Below, piece after piece: positions 9,454-19,178 of a stretch of 64,000 nucleotides of DNA. The stretch spans positions 1-64,000 of the forward strand of contig CACXXO010000005.1 of NCBI GenBank assembly GCA_902771735.1, read 5' to 3'. Below the pieces are notes generated by a model. The model was not told where the DNA came from and did no database searches. It saw nothing but the letters and a program-made list of their open reading frames with translations. This DNA is from an uncultured Bacteroidota bacterium. GTDB lineage: Bacteria > Bacteroidota > Bacteroidia > Bacteroidales > P3. A program made the translations under genes and the position numbers. How positions within the stretch are numbered: position 1 is the stretch's first letter; every line of letters begins with the position of its first letter.

Positions 9454-9582
9454 TCAAACTCGTACTTTGTCCCTACCAAATACCTACCAACTCCTTACCA
9501 ACTCCTACCACCGTCGGAGTTGATAGGGTGTTCGTAGGGTGGGAAAATGGCTTTTTAACGTTTTTTAGGAAAGTTTGTCCCC
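9454..9582 (+). repeat. Dispersed intergenic repeat, copy A
   Basis: About 125 bp built around four imperfect units like CTACCAACTCCT, followed by GTCGGAGTTGATAGGGTG. The same sequence occurs in inverted orientation at 32528-32660. Similarity continues past the core into TTAACGTTTTTTAGGAAAGTT. It lies in the 294-bp spacer between the permease gene and pyrK. No coding function is evident. Confidence 0.75.
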
Positions 9583-9647
9583 TTTCCGCATGCGGCAATG
9601 TGTATGGGTATGGCGATGGAGGAAACTGCAAAATAATGAAGGATAAT

Positions 9648-9679
9648 TTGTGGCAATTCGTGTTTTTTTTGTATCTTTG
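9648..9679 (+). promoter_or_regulatory. Promoter of the pyrK operon
   Basis: TATCTTTG at 9672-9679, followed by CA, is a canonical -7 element. A TTG at 9648-9650 lies at about the right distance for -33. The leader is about 20 nt. Confidence 0.65.
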
Positions 9680-9702
9680 CATCGTATTCATTAGGTAGAA
9701 AT

Positions 9703-10479
9703 ATGAAAGAGATACACGATTTCAAGGTTTTAGAGCGTCGGCAGTTGGGTAGCCGTTACTTTGCGCTGGTGCTGGGTCACGGCGGACGGATGCCGGCAGT
9801 GGCGCCGGGGCAGTTTGTCGAAGTGCTGGTGGAGGGTGAGCCCAAGGTGATGTTGCGGCGCCCCATCTCGGTACACGATGTCGATGAGGAGCGCGGCACC
9901 ATGACGTTGCTCATCCAGATTGTGGGCAACGGCACGCGCAAACTTGCCGCCTTGCAGCCCGATGACAAGCTCAACATGGTCTACCCCCTCGGTCATGGGT
10001 TCTCTACCGACATTCCTGCCGGCAGCAGTGTGCTGATGGTGGGTGGTGGAGCAGGCATCGCACCGTTGCTGCACCTGAGCAAGGTGCTGAAGGATAGGGG
10101 TGTGGACTGCACCATCCTGCTGGGGGGCCGCACAGCGGAGCTCATCCCCGTGCGTGACGAGTTTGAACCCTACGGACGCCTCTGCATTGCCACCGACGAC
10201 GGCTCGCTGGGGCACAAAGGACTTGTGGTGGAGCATCCCTCATTCTCAGAGTCTTACGACATGATTTACACCTGCGGCCCCACGCCGATGATGAAGGCCG
10301 TGGCCCGCTCGGCTGCCCAGCGCGGCATCCGCTGCGAGGTGAGCTTGGAGAACATGATGGCCTGCGGCGTCGGCGCCTGTCTTTGCTGCGTCACCGACAC
10401 TGACCAGGGGCACCGATGTGTCTGCAAGGACGGCCCCGTGTTCGATATATCCACCCTTAAAAAATGGTACCAATGCTAA
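9703..10479 (+). CDS. pyrK: Dihydroorotate dehydrogenase B electron-transfer subunit
   Basis: A 258-residue FAD and [2Fe-2S] protein that passes electrons from PyrD to NAD+ in de novo pyrimidine synthesis. A ferredoxin-reductase-like FAD domain (residues 1-95, including RRPISVHD) precedes an NAD-binding domain ([12 protein letters not shown]). The C-terminal iron-sulfur cluster has the expected ligands Cys221, Cys226, Cys229 and Cys241, in [10 protein letters not shown] and CVC. The reading frame overlaps the next gene, pyrD, so the two subunits are translationally coupled, as expected for a heterotetrameric class 1B enzyme. Confidence 0.95.
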   Translation: MKEIHDFKVLERRQLGSRYFALVLGHGGRMPAVAPGQFVEVLVEGEPKVMLRRPISVHDVDEERGTMTLLIQIVGNGTRKLAALQPDDKLNMVYPLGHGFSTDIPAGSSVLMVGGGAGIAPLLHLSKVLKDRGVDCTILLGGRTAELIPVRDEFEPYGRLCIATDDGSLGHKGLVVEHPSFSESYDMIYTCGPTPMMKAVARSAAQRGIRCEVSLENMMACGVGACLCCVTDTDQGHRCVCKDGPVFDISTLKKWYQC

Positions 10480-11372
10480 ACGTTAAAGTACATAATCTCA
10501 GCTTGAAGAACCCGGTGTTGACCGCCAGCGGCACCTTCGGTTACGGCGAGGAGTTCGCCGACTTCATCGACCTCAACCGTCTGGGTGGTTTCGTCGTCAA
10601 AGGGACCACTGGCACCCACCGCGAAGGCAACCCCTATCCCCGCATGGTGGAGACGCCCTCGGGCATGCTCAACTCCGTGGGTCTTCAGAACGGCGGCGTG
10701 GAGAAGTTCTGCTCCGAGGTGTATCATAGAATCAAGCACTTAGATACCAATATCATCGTCAACGTCAGCGGCTCGAGCATCGAGGAATACTGTTCCGTGG
10801 CCGAGCAGATAGACGCGTTGGATAAGATTCCCGCCATCGAACTGAACATCAGCTGCCCCAACGTCAAATGCGGCGGCATGGGCTTCGGCACCAGCCCCGA
10901 CATGGCGTCGCAGGTGGTCGCTGCGGTACGCAAGGTATATCATAAGACGCTGATAGTAAAGCTCTCGCCTAATGTCACCAGCATTGCCGAGATAGCCAAG
11001 GCCGTCGAGGGTGCGGGTGCCGACAGCGTGAGCCTTATCAACACCCTGCTGGGCATGGCCATCGATATTGAGCGCCGTCGGCCCTTCATGGCCAATGTCA
11101 CGGGCGGTCTGAGTGGCCCCGCCGTGAAGCCCGTGGCCGTGCGCATGGTGTGGCAAGTGGCTCATGCCGTGAAGATTCCTGTGGTGGGTCTAGGCGGTAT
11201 CTGCACCGCCGAGGACGCCATCGAGTTTCTCATGGCTGGCGCCACCGCCATCGAGGTGGGCACCGCCAACTTCATCGACCCCGCCGTCACCGTGAAGATT
11301 ATCGACGGCATGGAGGCTTGGTGCAAGAACCATGGAATCAAGGATATCAATGAGATTATTGGCATCATATGA
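10464..11372 (+). CDS. pyrD: Dihydroorotate dehydrogenase B catalytic subunit
   Basis: A 302-residue FMN TIM-barrel enzyme that oxidises dihydroorotate to orotate. Family motifs are [17 protein letters not shown] near the N-terminus, [13 protein letters not shown] with the active-site base Cys131, and the FMN-phosphate-binding [14 protein letters not shown]. The FMN enzyme pairs with PyrK (class 1B, NAD+-linked). The first ATG (10464) overlaps pyrK by 16 nt, and a second in-frame ATG at 10473 overlaps by 7 nt; either fits the family's N-terminal length. The stop overlaps the next start as ATGA. Confidence 0.95.
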   Translation: MVPMLNVKVHNLSLKNPVLTASGTFGYGEEFADFIDLNRLGGFVVKGTTGTHREGNPYPRMVETPSGMLNSVGLQNGGVEKFCSEVYHRIKHLDTNIIVNVSGSSIEEYCSVAEQIDALDKIPAIELNISCPNVKCGGMGFGTSPDMASQVVAAVRKVYHKTLIVKLSPNVTSIAEIAKAVEGAGADSVSLINTLLGMAIDIERRRPFMANVTGGLSGPAVKPVAVRMVWQVAHAVKIPVVGLGGICTAEDAIEFLMAGATAIEVGTANFIDPAVTVKIIDGMEAWCKNHGIKDINEIIGII

Positions 11373-12223
11373 TACTGATTGCCGACAGCGGAAGCACCAA
11401 GACCACGTGGATGGAGGTGGAGTCTGGTAACAAGGTGGTTACTGAAGGACTGAACCCCCATTTCACTACCGACGAGCAGTTCCTCGCCGCCTGCGCCACC
11501 GTGCGTCAGCATTTTTCAATTTTCAATTCTCAGTTTTCAATTACCTTCTATGGTGCCGGCTGTGGCAACGCTACCCAGTGCAAGCGCGTAAAGATGTTGC
11601 TACAAAAGGCTTTCGAGACGGAAAATGTAGAAGTTGAGACCGACATGTTGGGCGCCTGCCGTGCCACCGCCGGCAACCGGCCTGCCTTGGTAGGCATTCT
11701 CGGCACCGGCAGCAACGCCTGCCTATATGATGGCCATAGAATCAGGTATAAACCTTTTAGTACAGGCTATATCTTGGGCGATACAGGCTCGGCCAACCAT
11801 GTGGGACGTATGCTGCTCAACGGCTATCTTACACACCACATGCCGGGCAAGCTAAGGCATTTGTTCCATGAGAATTATCACATGTCAGATGCTCAGTTCA
11901 TTGATGCTGTTTACCATCAACCCAATCCCAACCGCTTCCTCGCCTCGTTAGCAGTTTTTGCAGCGCAGCATCAGGAAGAGGATTATTGTGATAGTGTTAT
12001 TGTCGATGCCATAAGTCTTTGGTATTTCGAAGTGCTGAAGCCATTGTATTGGCATAGATCCTACTTCCCAAATACGGAATGGGATGGTAAGGTGCATTTG
12101 GTGGGTGGCTTTGCCAAGGCCATAGAACCTAAGCTGAAGGTACTTTTCGAGGAACCCCCTCTGTCTCTTATCACCGTCGTGGCCGACCCCATCGACGGCC
12201 TGCGAAGTTTTCATACTATTTAA
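11369..12223 (+). CDS. BadF/BadG-family ATPase, probable N-acetylglucosamine-type kinase
   Basis: A 284-residue member of the ASKHA sugar-kinase-like family. The phosphate-1 loop [14 protein letters not shown] opens the protein and the phosphate-2 loop [14 protein letters not shown] lies at about residue 108. It is probably an amino-sugar kinase, but the substrate is not fixed by sequence. It overlaps pyrD by 4 nt and so belongs to that operon, although its role in pyrimidine synthesis is not obvious. Residues about 48-60 are encoded by an AT-rich tract of repeated TTTTCAATT/TTCTCAGTT units (11512-11545) unlike the rest of the gene. This looks like an in-frame expansion or insertion just before the conserved FYGAGCGN strand. 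Confidence 0.8.
   Translation: MILIADSGSTKTTWMEVESGNKVVTEGLNPHFTTDEQFLAACATVRQHFSIFNSQFSITFYGAGCGNATQCKRVKMLLQKAFETENVEVETDMLGACRATAGNRPALVGILGTGSNACLYDGHRIRYKPFSTGYILGDTGSANHVGRMLLNGYLTHHMPGKLRHLFHENYHMSDAQFIDAVYHQPNPNRFLASLAVFAAQHQEEDYCDSVIVDAISLWYFEVLKPLYWHRSYFPNTEWDGKVHLVGGFAKAIEPKLKVLFEEPPLSLITVVADPIDGLRSFHTI
11512..11545 (+). repeat. In-frame TTTTCAATT minisatellite inside the kinase gene
   Basis: Four imperfect 8-10-nt units of the TTTTCAATT type occur in a row. They encode the residues [10 protein letters not shown], in sharp contrast to the GC-rich codons on both sides. Confidence 0.6.
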
Positions 12224-12302
12224 TTATTTTTAATATTGGGTAACATAATAAAACCATACATTCTCCGTTATCTTTTTCATTAACTAAATCGAATACTGAA
12301 CA

Positions 12303-12719
12303 ATGGATTTGACAAACATCTTAGTGATTTCCGGCAAGCCGGATTTGAGTGAACTGGTGTCGCAGACCAAAGGCGGCGCTATCGTGAAGAACCTTGTCAC
12401 GGGTCAGAAGTACCCTGTCTTTAAGAACGACCGCATCAGCTCGCTGGGCGAGATTCGCATCTTCACCGACACCGACGAGCGTCCCTTGGAAGACGTCATG
12501 CAGGCCATCTACAAGCACCTCGACGGCAAAGCCACCGCTTTCGAGCCCAAGAAGGCCGAGAGCAAGGAGCTGGCCGACCTGCTCGCTGTGGTCCTCCCCG
12601 ACTATGACCGCGACCGAGTCCACACCTCAGACATGAAGAAGCTCTTCTCCTGGTACAACATCCTCGCCGCTGCCGGCAAGATCACCTTCGACGAAGAAAA
12701 GAAAGACGAGAATGCGTAA
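12303..12719 (+). CDS. DUF5606 domain protein
   Basis: A 138-residue cytosolic protein. The N-terminal half (MDLTNILVISGKPDLSELV ... RISSLGEIRIF) and the C-terminal SDMKKLFSWYNIL segment match the DUF5606 family found across Bacteroidetes, which has no known biochemical function. I recall the first half as a small beta-rich domain, but no catalytic motif is visible. It lies between the kinase gene and metG with an 81-bp gap to metG. That gap contains only short AT-rich repeats of the GTGAATGTGTAAATGCG kind. Confidence 0.85.
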   Translation: MDLTNILVISGKPDLSELVSQTKGGAIVKNLVTGQKYPVFKNDRISSLGEIRIFTDTDERPLEDVMQAIYKHLDGKATAFEPKKAESKELADLLAVVLPDYDRDRVHTSDMKKLFSWYNILAAAGKITFDEEKKDENA

Positions 12720-12800
12720 ATGCGTGAATGTGTAAATGCGTAAGTCAAGATTGCGCAAGCCTATAACACATTGATGAATTAGCACATTAACACAATTACA

Positions 12801-14861
12801 ATGGTTTACACTGACAAAGACAAGCAATACAAGCGCTATACTGTCACTTCGGCGCTGCCTTATGCCAACGGTCCCGTGCATATCGGCCATTTGGCCGGCG
12901 TCTATGTGCCTGCCGACGTCTATGTGCGCTACCTCCGCGCCCAGGGCGAGCAGGTGATGTTCATCGGCGGCAGCGACGAGCACGGCGTGCCCATCACCAT
13001 CAAGGCCCGCAAGGAAGGCTGCACGCCGCAGGACATCGTCGACCGTTACCACAAGATTATCAAGGACTCCTTCGCCGAGCTGGGCATCAGTTTCGACATC
13101 TACAGCCGCACCAGCAGCAAGGAGCACCACGAGACCGCCGCAGAGTATTTCAAGAAGCTCTATGACGAAGGCAAGTTTGTGGAGAAGGTGTCGCAGCAGT
13201 ATTATGACGAGGAGGCGGGATGCTTCCTTGCCGACCGCTATATCACCGGCACATGCCCTCATTGTGGCAACGAGCGCGCCTATGGTGACCAGTGCGAAGC
13301 CTGCGGAACCAGCCTCAACGCCACCGACCTCATCAACCCCAAGAGCGCCCTCAGCGGCTCGAAGCCCGTGCTCAAGGAGACCAAGCATTGGTTCCTCCCC
13401 CTCGATCAGGACGAGCCGTGGTTGCGCGAGTGGATCCTTGAGAGCCACAAGAGCGACTGGAAGACCAATGTCTACGGTCAGTGCAAGTCGTGGATTGACG
13501 CCGGATTGCAACCCCGTGCTGTCACACGCGACCTCGACTGGGGTGTCAAGGTGCCCATCGAAGGTGCCGACGGCAAGGTGCTCTATGTCTGGTTCGACGC
13601 TCCCATCGGATACATCTCCTTCACCAAACAGCTCAAGGGTGACGACTGGGAGAAGTGGTGGAAAGAGAAGGATACCAAGTTGGTGCACTTCATTGGCAAG
13701 GACAACATAGTTTTCCACTGCATTATCTTCCCTTCGATGCTCCACGCCGACGGCAGCTATATCCTGCCCGCCAATGTACCCGCCAACGAGTTCCTCAACC
13801 TCGAGGGTGACAAAATCAGCACCTCGCGCAACTGGGCCGTATGGCTGCACGAATACCTCAAGGAGTTCCCCGGCAAGCAGGATGTGTTGCGCTACACCCT
13901 CTGCTCCAATGCACCTGAGACCAAGGACAATGACTTCACCTGGAAGGATTTCCAACTGAAGAACAACTCCGAGTTGGTGGCCATCCTTGGCAACTTTGTC
14001 AACCGCACCCTGGTGCTGACCCACAAGTTCTACGGCGGCAAAGTGCCTGCCTGCGGTGCTCTCGGCGAGGCTGATCAGGAGGTGGTCAAGGAGATGGCTA
14101 CCTTCCCCGAGCGCATCGGCCGTAGCATCGAGACCTACCGCTTCCGCGAGGCCCTCGCCGAGATGATGAATCTCGCCCGCTTGGGCAACAAATACCTCAC
14201 CGACACCGAACCTTGGAAGCTCATCAAAACCGACCCCGAGCGTACCGCCACGGTGATGAACCTCTCGCTGCAAATCTGTGCCAACCTTGCTGTCCTCTGC
14301 GCACCTTTCCTGCCTTTCACGGCCGACAAACTCCACCGAATGATGAACCTTCAGGCCTTGGGTTGGAAAGATGCCGGTCGCGTCGACCACCTCATGGAAG
14401 GTCATCAAATCGACCAGCCGGAGCTCCTCTTTGAGCAAATTTCCGACGAGACTATCCAAGCCCAAGTCGACAAGCTTCTTCGCACCAAAGAACAGAACGC
14501 CCTCAACGCATGGCAGCCCGCTGCCGTCAAGGAAAACGTTACCATCGACGACTTCGGCCGTATGGATATACGCGTGGGTACAATATTAGAATGTGCCAAG
14601 GTGCCTAAAGCTGACAAACTACTGCAATTCAAGATAGAAGACGGCATGGGAACCCGCACCATCGTCAGTGGCATCGCCAAGTTCTATCCCGACCCGCAGG
14701 CCTTGGTTGGCAAGCAAGTTTGCTTCATTGCCAACTTCCCGCCGCGCAAACTGAAGGGGGTCGAGAGTCAGGGAATGATACTCAGTGCCGAGGACAAAGA
14801 CGGCCGCTTGGTGCTCCTCACCCCCAGCGATGTGGTCACCCCTGGCTGCAACGTCGGATAG
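12801..14861 (+). CDS. metG: Methionyl-tRNA synthetase
   Basis: A 686-residue class I synthetase. The HIGH motif is at residues 27-30 ([14 protein letters not shown]). The second ATP motif is KISTS at 338-342, a normal variant of KMSKS. The inserted zinc knuckle reads [18 protein letters not shown]. After the anticodon-binding helical domain comes a C-terminal Trbp111-like tRNA-binding domain (about 580-686, [18 protein letters not shown]), which makes the enzyme dimeric in this family. Length is normal. A terminator-like hairpin follows at 14905-14933. Confidence 0.97.
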   Translation: MVYTDKDKQYKRYTVTSALPYANGPVHIGHLAGVYVPADVYVRYLRAQGEQVMFIGGSDEHGVPITIKARKEGCTPQDIVDRYHKIIKDSFAELGISFDIYSRTSSKEHHETAAEYFKKLYDEGKFVEKVSQQYYDEEAGCFLADRYITGTCPHCGNERAYGDQCEACGTSLNATDLINPKSALSGSKPVLKETKHWFLPLDQDEPWLREWILESHKSDWKTNVYGQCKSWIDAGLQPRAVTRDLDWGVKVPIEGADGKVLYVWFDAPIGYISFTKQLKGDDWEKWWKEKDTKLVHFIGKDNIVFHCIIFPSMLHADGSYILPANVPANEFLNLEGDKISTSRNWAVWLHEYLKEFPGKQDVLRYTLCSNAPETKDNDFTWKDFQLKNNSELVAILGNFVNRTLVLTHKFYGGKVPACGALGEADQEVVKEMATFPERIGRSIETYRFREALAEMMNLARLGNKYLTDTEPWKLIKTDPERTATVMNLSLQICANLAVLCAPFLPFTADKLHRMMNLQALGWKDAGRVDHLMEGHQIDQPELLFEQISDETIQAQVDKLLRTKEQNALNAWQPAAVKENVTIDDFGRMDIRVGTILECAKVPKADKLLQFKIEDGMGTRTIVSGIAKFYPDPQALVGKQVCFIANFPPRKLKGVESQGMILSAEDKDGRLVLLTPSDVVTPGCNVG

Positions 14862-14904
14862 CGACCCACCCTTGCCCCTCCCTGGAGGGGACGAGAGAAG
14901 AATT

Positions 14905-14933
14905 GCCCCTCTTCAAAGGAGGGGCTTTTTTTT
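14905..14933 (+). terminator. Rho-independent terminator after metG
   Basis: GCCCCTC at 14905-14911 pairs with GAGGGGC at 14919-14925, followed by eight T. A weaker GC-rich hairpin lies just before it at 14875-14890. Confidence 0.8.
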
Positions 14934-14953
14934 GCTGTATTCAAAAAAAAGTG

Positions 14954-14961
14954 TAATTTTG
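14954..14961 (+). promoter_or_regulatory. -7 element for the 674-aa surface protein
   Basis: TAATTTTG followed by CA, about 47 nt before the ATG. Confidence 0.55.
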
Positions 14962-15007
14962 CACTTTGAAAACACATTAAACAATATATATAAATACTGT
15001 CATTATT

Positions 15008-17032
15008 ATGAAAAGAATTATCCTTTCCTTGCTTTTAGGCCTGTTGGGTATGGGTGGCACATTCCATGCGCAGGTACCCATCCCCTTGCCCAACAGCAGT
15101 TTCGAGCAGTGGGACAATCATTCGGGCTACAACGTGACGGTGTTGTTTTTCAATCTGCCGGTATACAGTGACTACACCACCCCCTCAGGCTGGAACTATC
15201 CCGCCTATCCCGTCAACCAGTCGGTGTCATTCATGGGTATGACGGTGAACATCAACACTTCGGTACCCGTTGTGCTTGCCACTCTCGAAAACACTGCGGT
15301 GCCCAATGGCAACACCGCTGTCAAACTGCAGACCCTCATGATTGACGACATCGTCAGCTCCACGGTGTTGAATCTCGCCGGCAGTTCTATCGATTCCTCG
15401 CTCACCTCGCAAGTCATTCCTTCGATTCTCACCACGGGGCAGGTCGACATCGATGCCATGATTCCCATCATTTCCAGCCTCCTCTCAGGCAACGGCGACG
15501 TCGTCTCCATGTTGCCGACGTTGCTTGCCATGGATGTCAACGACTTCATTACCGGCGGCATACCCCTCAACGGTCTCCGCCCAGGCCTCCTGACAGGCAG
15601 CTATAAATTCCACTCCGCCATCGGGGGCGACAATGGTGGCGTCATCATGTTGGGAACGCATTACAACGCCGCTACACATCAGCGCGACATTGTGGGTCTC
15701 GGTATGAACCTTGCCCTGATCGACACTTCTGTCTACACTCCCTTCGAGGTGGAATATCTCCCCTTGAGCGCCTATATGCCTGGTTCTCCCAATGTGCAGC
15801 CCGATTCGCTCATTGTGGCCATCTTCTCCTCCGCCAATGCCAACTTGCAGCAGGGTTCCAGCTTGTGGGTGGACAATTTGGCGCTGTGGTCAGCACCCGA
15901 TACCTGTGCCGATGTCAATTCCCTCGCCGCTGTGTCCGATATCCACGAGGCAGAACTGAGTTGGAGCGTCAACGACAGTGTCGACGAATTTGAGATTGAG
16001 TACGGCCCCGCAGGCTTCGTGCCTGGCAGTGGCATTGTGTCGACCACTACCACCACTTCGGTTACCCTCAGTGCCTTGGATGCCGGCACGCTGTACGATG
16101 TCTATGTCCGCACCCTCTGCTCCGACACTATTTATGGTGACTGGAGCACCACGCAGTTCACCACCCTCTCCGACACCTGTGCCACTGTGCTCGACTTGAT
16201 GGTGCAGAATGTTGCCTATGATGCCTTCCCGATGATGGTACTTCAATGGTACGGTAACGTGCAGCCCGACCATTGGGAGGTGGAATACGGCCCGCAAGGC
16301 TTCGCTTTGGGCACCGGTACAAGGGAGGAAACAGAAGAGACTACCTTTGAAATCTATACGCTGGAAGAATCGGGCGTTCTGAATCCCAACACCTGGTACG
16401 ACTTCTATGTTCGCTCAGTATGCCATGATGATGTCTATGGCGAATGGGACTCTGTGCAGTACCTCACTTTCTGTGCCGATGTGGGAGCGGTGGCTGTCAG
16501 CAACGATAACCTTGCTGCGACTGCCGACAATCGTATCAGTGGCTATAGTATCGCATGGGAGGATAATTCCGACAACCGTAGTTGGGGTGTTTATTATGGC
16601 ATCTATAATCCAGAATATCCTGATTTTAACTGGGGAACCCATGTTAGTGTCGACACCCAGAGGTTCGATTTCCCACCGCTCAATCCCGGTGTCACGTACA
16701 GTGTCGAAATCACCCCTTATTGCGGCGACGGGAACTATGGGAATACCAAGTGGATCAATTTCACTACCGCCACCCTCACTGGCATCGGGACATTTGGAGA
16801 TTCAAAAGTGGGGTGTGTGGTCTATCCAAATCCAGCCAATGGCCAGTGCGTAGTTTCGCTACCCGCTGGACAGCCTGCCGAGTTGCGCCTATTCAGCCTC
16901 GACGGTCGCCTGCTGCAGACGGTCGCCGCCATGGGAGGCCCCGTGGTGCTGCAGCTCCCTTGGTCAGGAGTTTTCCTCCTTCAAGCCACCACTCCCGTCG
17001 GCACCTTGACCAAGAAAATCGTCAACGAATAA
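15008..17032 (+). CDS. Type IX-secreted fibronectin type III surface protein
   Basis: A 674-residue protein with an N-terminal signal peptide (MKRIILSLLLGLLGMGGTFHAQ) and an N-terminal region of about 270 residues resembling PCMD-type or carbohydrate-module beta domains. Three Fn3-like repeats follow, carrying the signature EYGPAGFVPGSG or EYGPQGFALGTG. The last ~75 residues form a type A sorting domain (VYPNPANGQCVVSL ... GVFLLQATTPVGTLTKKIV). The same EYGPxGFxxGxG signature recurs many times in the 3057-residue protein at 42019-51192, so the two are related surface proteins. The gene stands alone between a terminator and a new promoter. Confidence 0.88.
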   Translation: MKRIILSLLLGLLGMGGTFHAQVPIPLPNSSFEQWDNHSGYNVTVLFFNLPVYSDYTTPSGWNYPAYPVNQSVSFMGMTVNINTSVPVVLATLENTAVPNGNTAVKLQTLMIDDIVSSTVLNLAGSSIDSSLTSQVIPSILTTGQVDIDAMIPIISSLLSGNGDVVSMLPTLLAMDVNDFITGGIPLNGLRPGLLTGSYKFHSAIGGDNGGVIMLGTHYNAATHQRDIVGLGMNLALIDTSVYTPFEVEYLPLSAYMPGSPNVQPDSLIVAIFSSANANLQQGSSLWVDNLALWSAPDTCADVNSLAAVSDIHEAELSWSVNDSVDEFEIEYGPAGFVPGSGIVSTTTTTSVTLSALDAGTLYDVYVRTLCSDTIYGDWSTTQFTTLSDTCATVLDLMVQNVAYDAFPMMVLQWYGNVQPDHWEVEYGPQGFALGTGTREETEETTFEIYTLEESGVLNPNTWYDFYVRSVCHDDVYGEWDSVQYLTFCADVGAVAVSNDNLAATADNRISGYSIAWEDNSDNRSWGVYYGIYNPEYPDFNWGTHVSVDTQRFDFPPLNPGVTYSVEITPYCGDGNYGNTKWINFTTATLTGIGTFGDSKVGCVVYPNPANGQCVVSLPAGQPAELRLFSLDGRLLQTVAAMGGPVVLQLPWSGVFLLQATTPVGTLTKKIVNE

Positions 17033-17053
17033 ACGCCTTTGGAAAAATAGTTG

Positions 17054-17093
17054 AACTCCGGGGAAATTTCCTCGGAGTTTCTTCCTATTTTTG
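17054..17093 (+). promoter_or_regulatory. Terminator-like hairpin followed by promoter of the Ser/Arg-rich gene
   Basis: AACTCCG at 17054-17060 pairs with CGGAGTT at 17073-17079, closing the upstream unit. TATTTTTG at 17086-17093, followed by CA, is the -7 element of the next gene. Confidence 0.55.
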
Positions 17094-17141
17094 CATCAGA
17101 AAACAAATGCAAAGACAAACAAATAAGAAAGGAGTAATGAT

Positions 17142-18191
17142 ATGAAAACCAAGAATTTGATAGCAATGGCTATGGTAGGGTTGGCCCTGAGCTTCACGCC
17201 GGTATTGGCCCAGAGAGGCGGTGGTGGTGGCCGTAGCGGCGGCGGACACAGTTCGTCGTCGGTGAGCCGCTCGTCAAGCGCCGGCAGCAGCCGCAGTTCC
17301 TCGTTCAGCAGCCCGAGCCGCAGCTCTTCGTCCTCCAGCCGTAGCAGCAGCTATAGCAGCCCGAGCCGTAGCTCCTCGTCGAGCTATAGTCCCAGCCGCA
17401 GCTCTTCGTCCTTCAGTCGTAGCAGCAGCTACAGCAGTCCCAGCCGCAGTTCCTCAAGCATGCCTTCGCGCAGCAGCTCTTATCGTAGCTCGAGCCGCAA
17501 CAGCACGTCGGCACCTGCACGCAGCTCCATGGGAAGCCCCTCTCGCGGCGGCGCCGGTTCGGCCTCGATGAGAAGCGAAGGCGCACGTCCTTCGTCCTCC
17601 CCCTCTCGCAAGTCCGTCAGCGGCACCACGATGCGCGGCGGTGGTGAGATCCCCAGTGGCTATGTGCGCCCTTCGTCTAACCCCAATGTCCGCAGTGGCG
17701 GCTATGCCCGTCCCGGTCACCCCGGCGCCTTGCCCCCGACACACAGACCCATCCATCCCGCCCCTTACTTCTACCACCCTTGGCACGGCTATGTGGTCCA
17801 CTGCCATCCCCTCTTCTGGGATCCCCTGCCCCTGCGTCCATGGTATTGGCCCGGCTTCTGGCTCTACTGCAACAGCTACTGGTATGACTACCATGTGACT
17901 GATGTTGTCGTCGTGCGCGACTACGTCAAGGAGACCTACAACGTTGACATGCTCACCTTCGGCATTAGCGGCGATGTGATGTATGCCATCGTCCGCGACG
18001 GCGGCGAGACCTACCTGCAGGTCTACGACAAGGAAGACCACCTGCTTGCCGAACAGAAAATCCACCGCAAATACTGCAATCTGGTCATCGACGCCGAGAG
18101 TGGTGGATGCTGGATCAGCAAGAAGCACGAAAAAGACCCCTTGCTCTTCCTATGGGCCGATGGCAAACTGCTTATCTACGAGGCCGACTAA
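17142..18191 (+). CDS. Secreted Ser/Arg-rich low-complexity protein
   Basis: A 349-residue protein. A signal peptide (MKTKNLIAMAMVGLALSFTPVLAQ) is followed by a Gly-rich stretch, then roughly 130 residues dominated by Ser and Arg in repeats such as SSPSRSSSSS and YSSPSRSSS. A basic linker follows, and then a C-terminal domain (about 200-349) that begins with a Trp/Tyr/His/Pro-rich segment (HPWHGYVVHCHPLFWDPLPL) and ends in a beta-rich module. The front half resembles surface-exposed, possibly glycosylated or cell-wall-contacting, disordered regions. No enzymatic motif is visible and the function is unknown. An AAAGGAGTAATGAT sequence precedes the ATG. Confidence 0.75.
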   Translation: MKTKNLIAMAMVGLALSFTPVLAQRGGGGGRSGGGHSSSSVSRSSSAGSSRSSSFSSPSRSSSSSSRSSSYSSPSRSSSSSYSPSRSSSSFSRSSSYSSPSRSSSSMPSRSSSYRSSSRNSTSAPARSSMGSPSRGGAGSASMRSEGARPSSSPSRKSVSGTTMRGGGEIPSGYVRPSSNPNVRSGGYARPGHPGALPPTHRPIHPAPYFYHPWHGYVVHCHPLFWDPLPLRPWYWPGFWLYCNSYWYDYHVTDVVVVRDYVKETYNVDMLTFGISGDVMYAIVRDGGETYLQVYDKEDHLLAEQKIHRKYCNLVIDAESGGCWISKKHEKDPLLFLWADGKLLIYEAD

Positions 18192-18217
18192 AAGCGTATG
18201 AAAAGGCCTTTATGGGG

Positions 18218-18248
18218 CGCCCGCGCAGCAGCGCGGGCGTTTTTTTTC
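18218..18248 (+). terminator. Strong rho-independent terminator
   Basis: A perfect 9-bp GC stem (CGCCCGCGC at 18218-18226 and its complement at 18231-18239) with an AGCA loop, followed by eight T. Confidence 0.9.
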
Positions 18249-18269
18249 TCCCCATTGAAAAAAAATGTG

Positions 18270-18277
18270 TATCTTTG
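18270..18277 (+). promoter_or_regulatory. -7 element of the CsgG lipoprotein operon
   Basis: TATCTTTG followed by CA, about 30 nt before the CsgG start codon and immediately after the upstream terminator. Confidence 0.65.
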
Positions 18278-18308
18278 CACCGACAAATTATTAATTAACA
18301 ACATTGTT

Positions 18309-19178
18309 ATGAAACGCTTTTTGATTGCCCTATTCACAATGGCTTTCGTGGCCACGTCGTTTGGCCAAACCGACAAAACGCTGAAACGCAAGGTCGCCAT
18401 TGGCCGCTTCACCAACGAGACACAGTATGCCAAAGGCGTGTTCTACGACCGCGAGAACGACCCCATACGCAAACAGGCTCTCGACATTCTCTCGGCAAAA
18501 CTCGCCGCCAGCGGCAAGTTCATCCTCCTCGAACGCGATGGTCTTGAGGAACTCGTCGCCGAGGCCGGCGAGGGGATGCAGAAAATCGGCGCCGACTACA
18601 TCATCATTGGCTCCATCACCAAGTTCGGCCGCAAGGTCGAAGGCGATCAGCGCATCATCTCCTCTACCAAGACTCAGACCGTCGAGGCCGGTGTGAGCAT
18701 CCGCATCGTCGACGTCTCGTCGGGCCTCATCATCTATTCCGACGAAGCCTCGGGCTATGCCGAGACCTCGTCGAAGACCACCCTCGGCATTGGTGGCACA
18801 GCCGGTTTCGATGCCACCCTGAGCGACAAGGCCATCTCCGCCGCCCTCTCTCAGCTCGTTGAAAACATCATCAACAAGTGCACCGACAAGCCCTGGCGCG
18901 GCTACCTCCTCGCCATCGAGGACGGCTCCTACATCATCGCCGGCGGTGCCTCCCAGGGCATCGCTCCCGGTGCCTCCTTCGGCCTTTACAAGAAAGGCAA
19001 GACCGTCACCAACCCGCAGAACGGCATCAAAATCGAGCTGCCGGGCGACCGCATCGGCACCCTCAAGGTGGTGAGCAGCATGGGTGACACCCCTGAGACC
19101 GAAATCTCCTTCTGCACCTACGAGGGCAAGGAGGTCGACAAGAACGATTTGTTGAACTATTATCTGATGGAAAAATGA
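18309..19178 (+). CDS. CsgG/HfaB family outer-membrane channel-type protein
   Basis: A 289-residue exported protein, starting at the ATG that gives the signal peptide MKRFLIALFTMAFVATSFGQ. The frame stays open upstream into the terminator, so a longer start is unlikely. Motifs of the CsgG family are VAIGRFTNET, ALDILSAKLAASGKFILLER, GADYIIIGSITKFGRK and the tail VENIINKC. Unlike curli CsgG, the signal peptide here lacks a lipobox cysteine. It heads a four-gene operon in which every junction is an ATGA overlap, and the partners match the CsgG-DUF4810-DUF799 lipoprotein locus known from Proteobacteria. No curli subunit is present, so the channel or scaffold serves another export role. Confidence 0.88.
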   Translation: MKRFLIALFTMAFVATSFGQTDKTLKRKVAIGRFTNETQYAKGVFYDRENDPIRKQALDILSAKLAASGKFILLERDGLEELVAEAGEGMQKIGADYIIIGSITKFGRKVEGDQRIISSTKTQTVEAGVSIRIVDVSSGLIIYSDEASGYAETSSKTTLGIGGTAGFDATLSDKAISAALSQLVENIINKCTDKPWRGYLLAIEDGSYIIAGGASQGIAPGASFGLYKKGKTVTNPQNGIKIELPGDRIGTLKVVSSMGDTPETEISFCTYEGKEVDKNDLLNYYLMEK

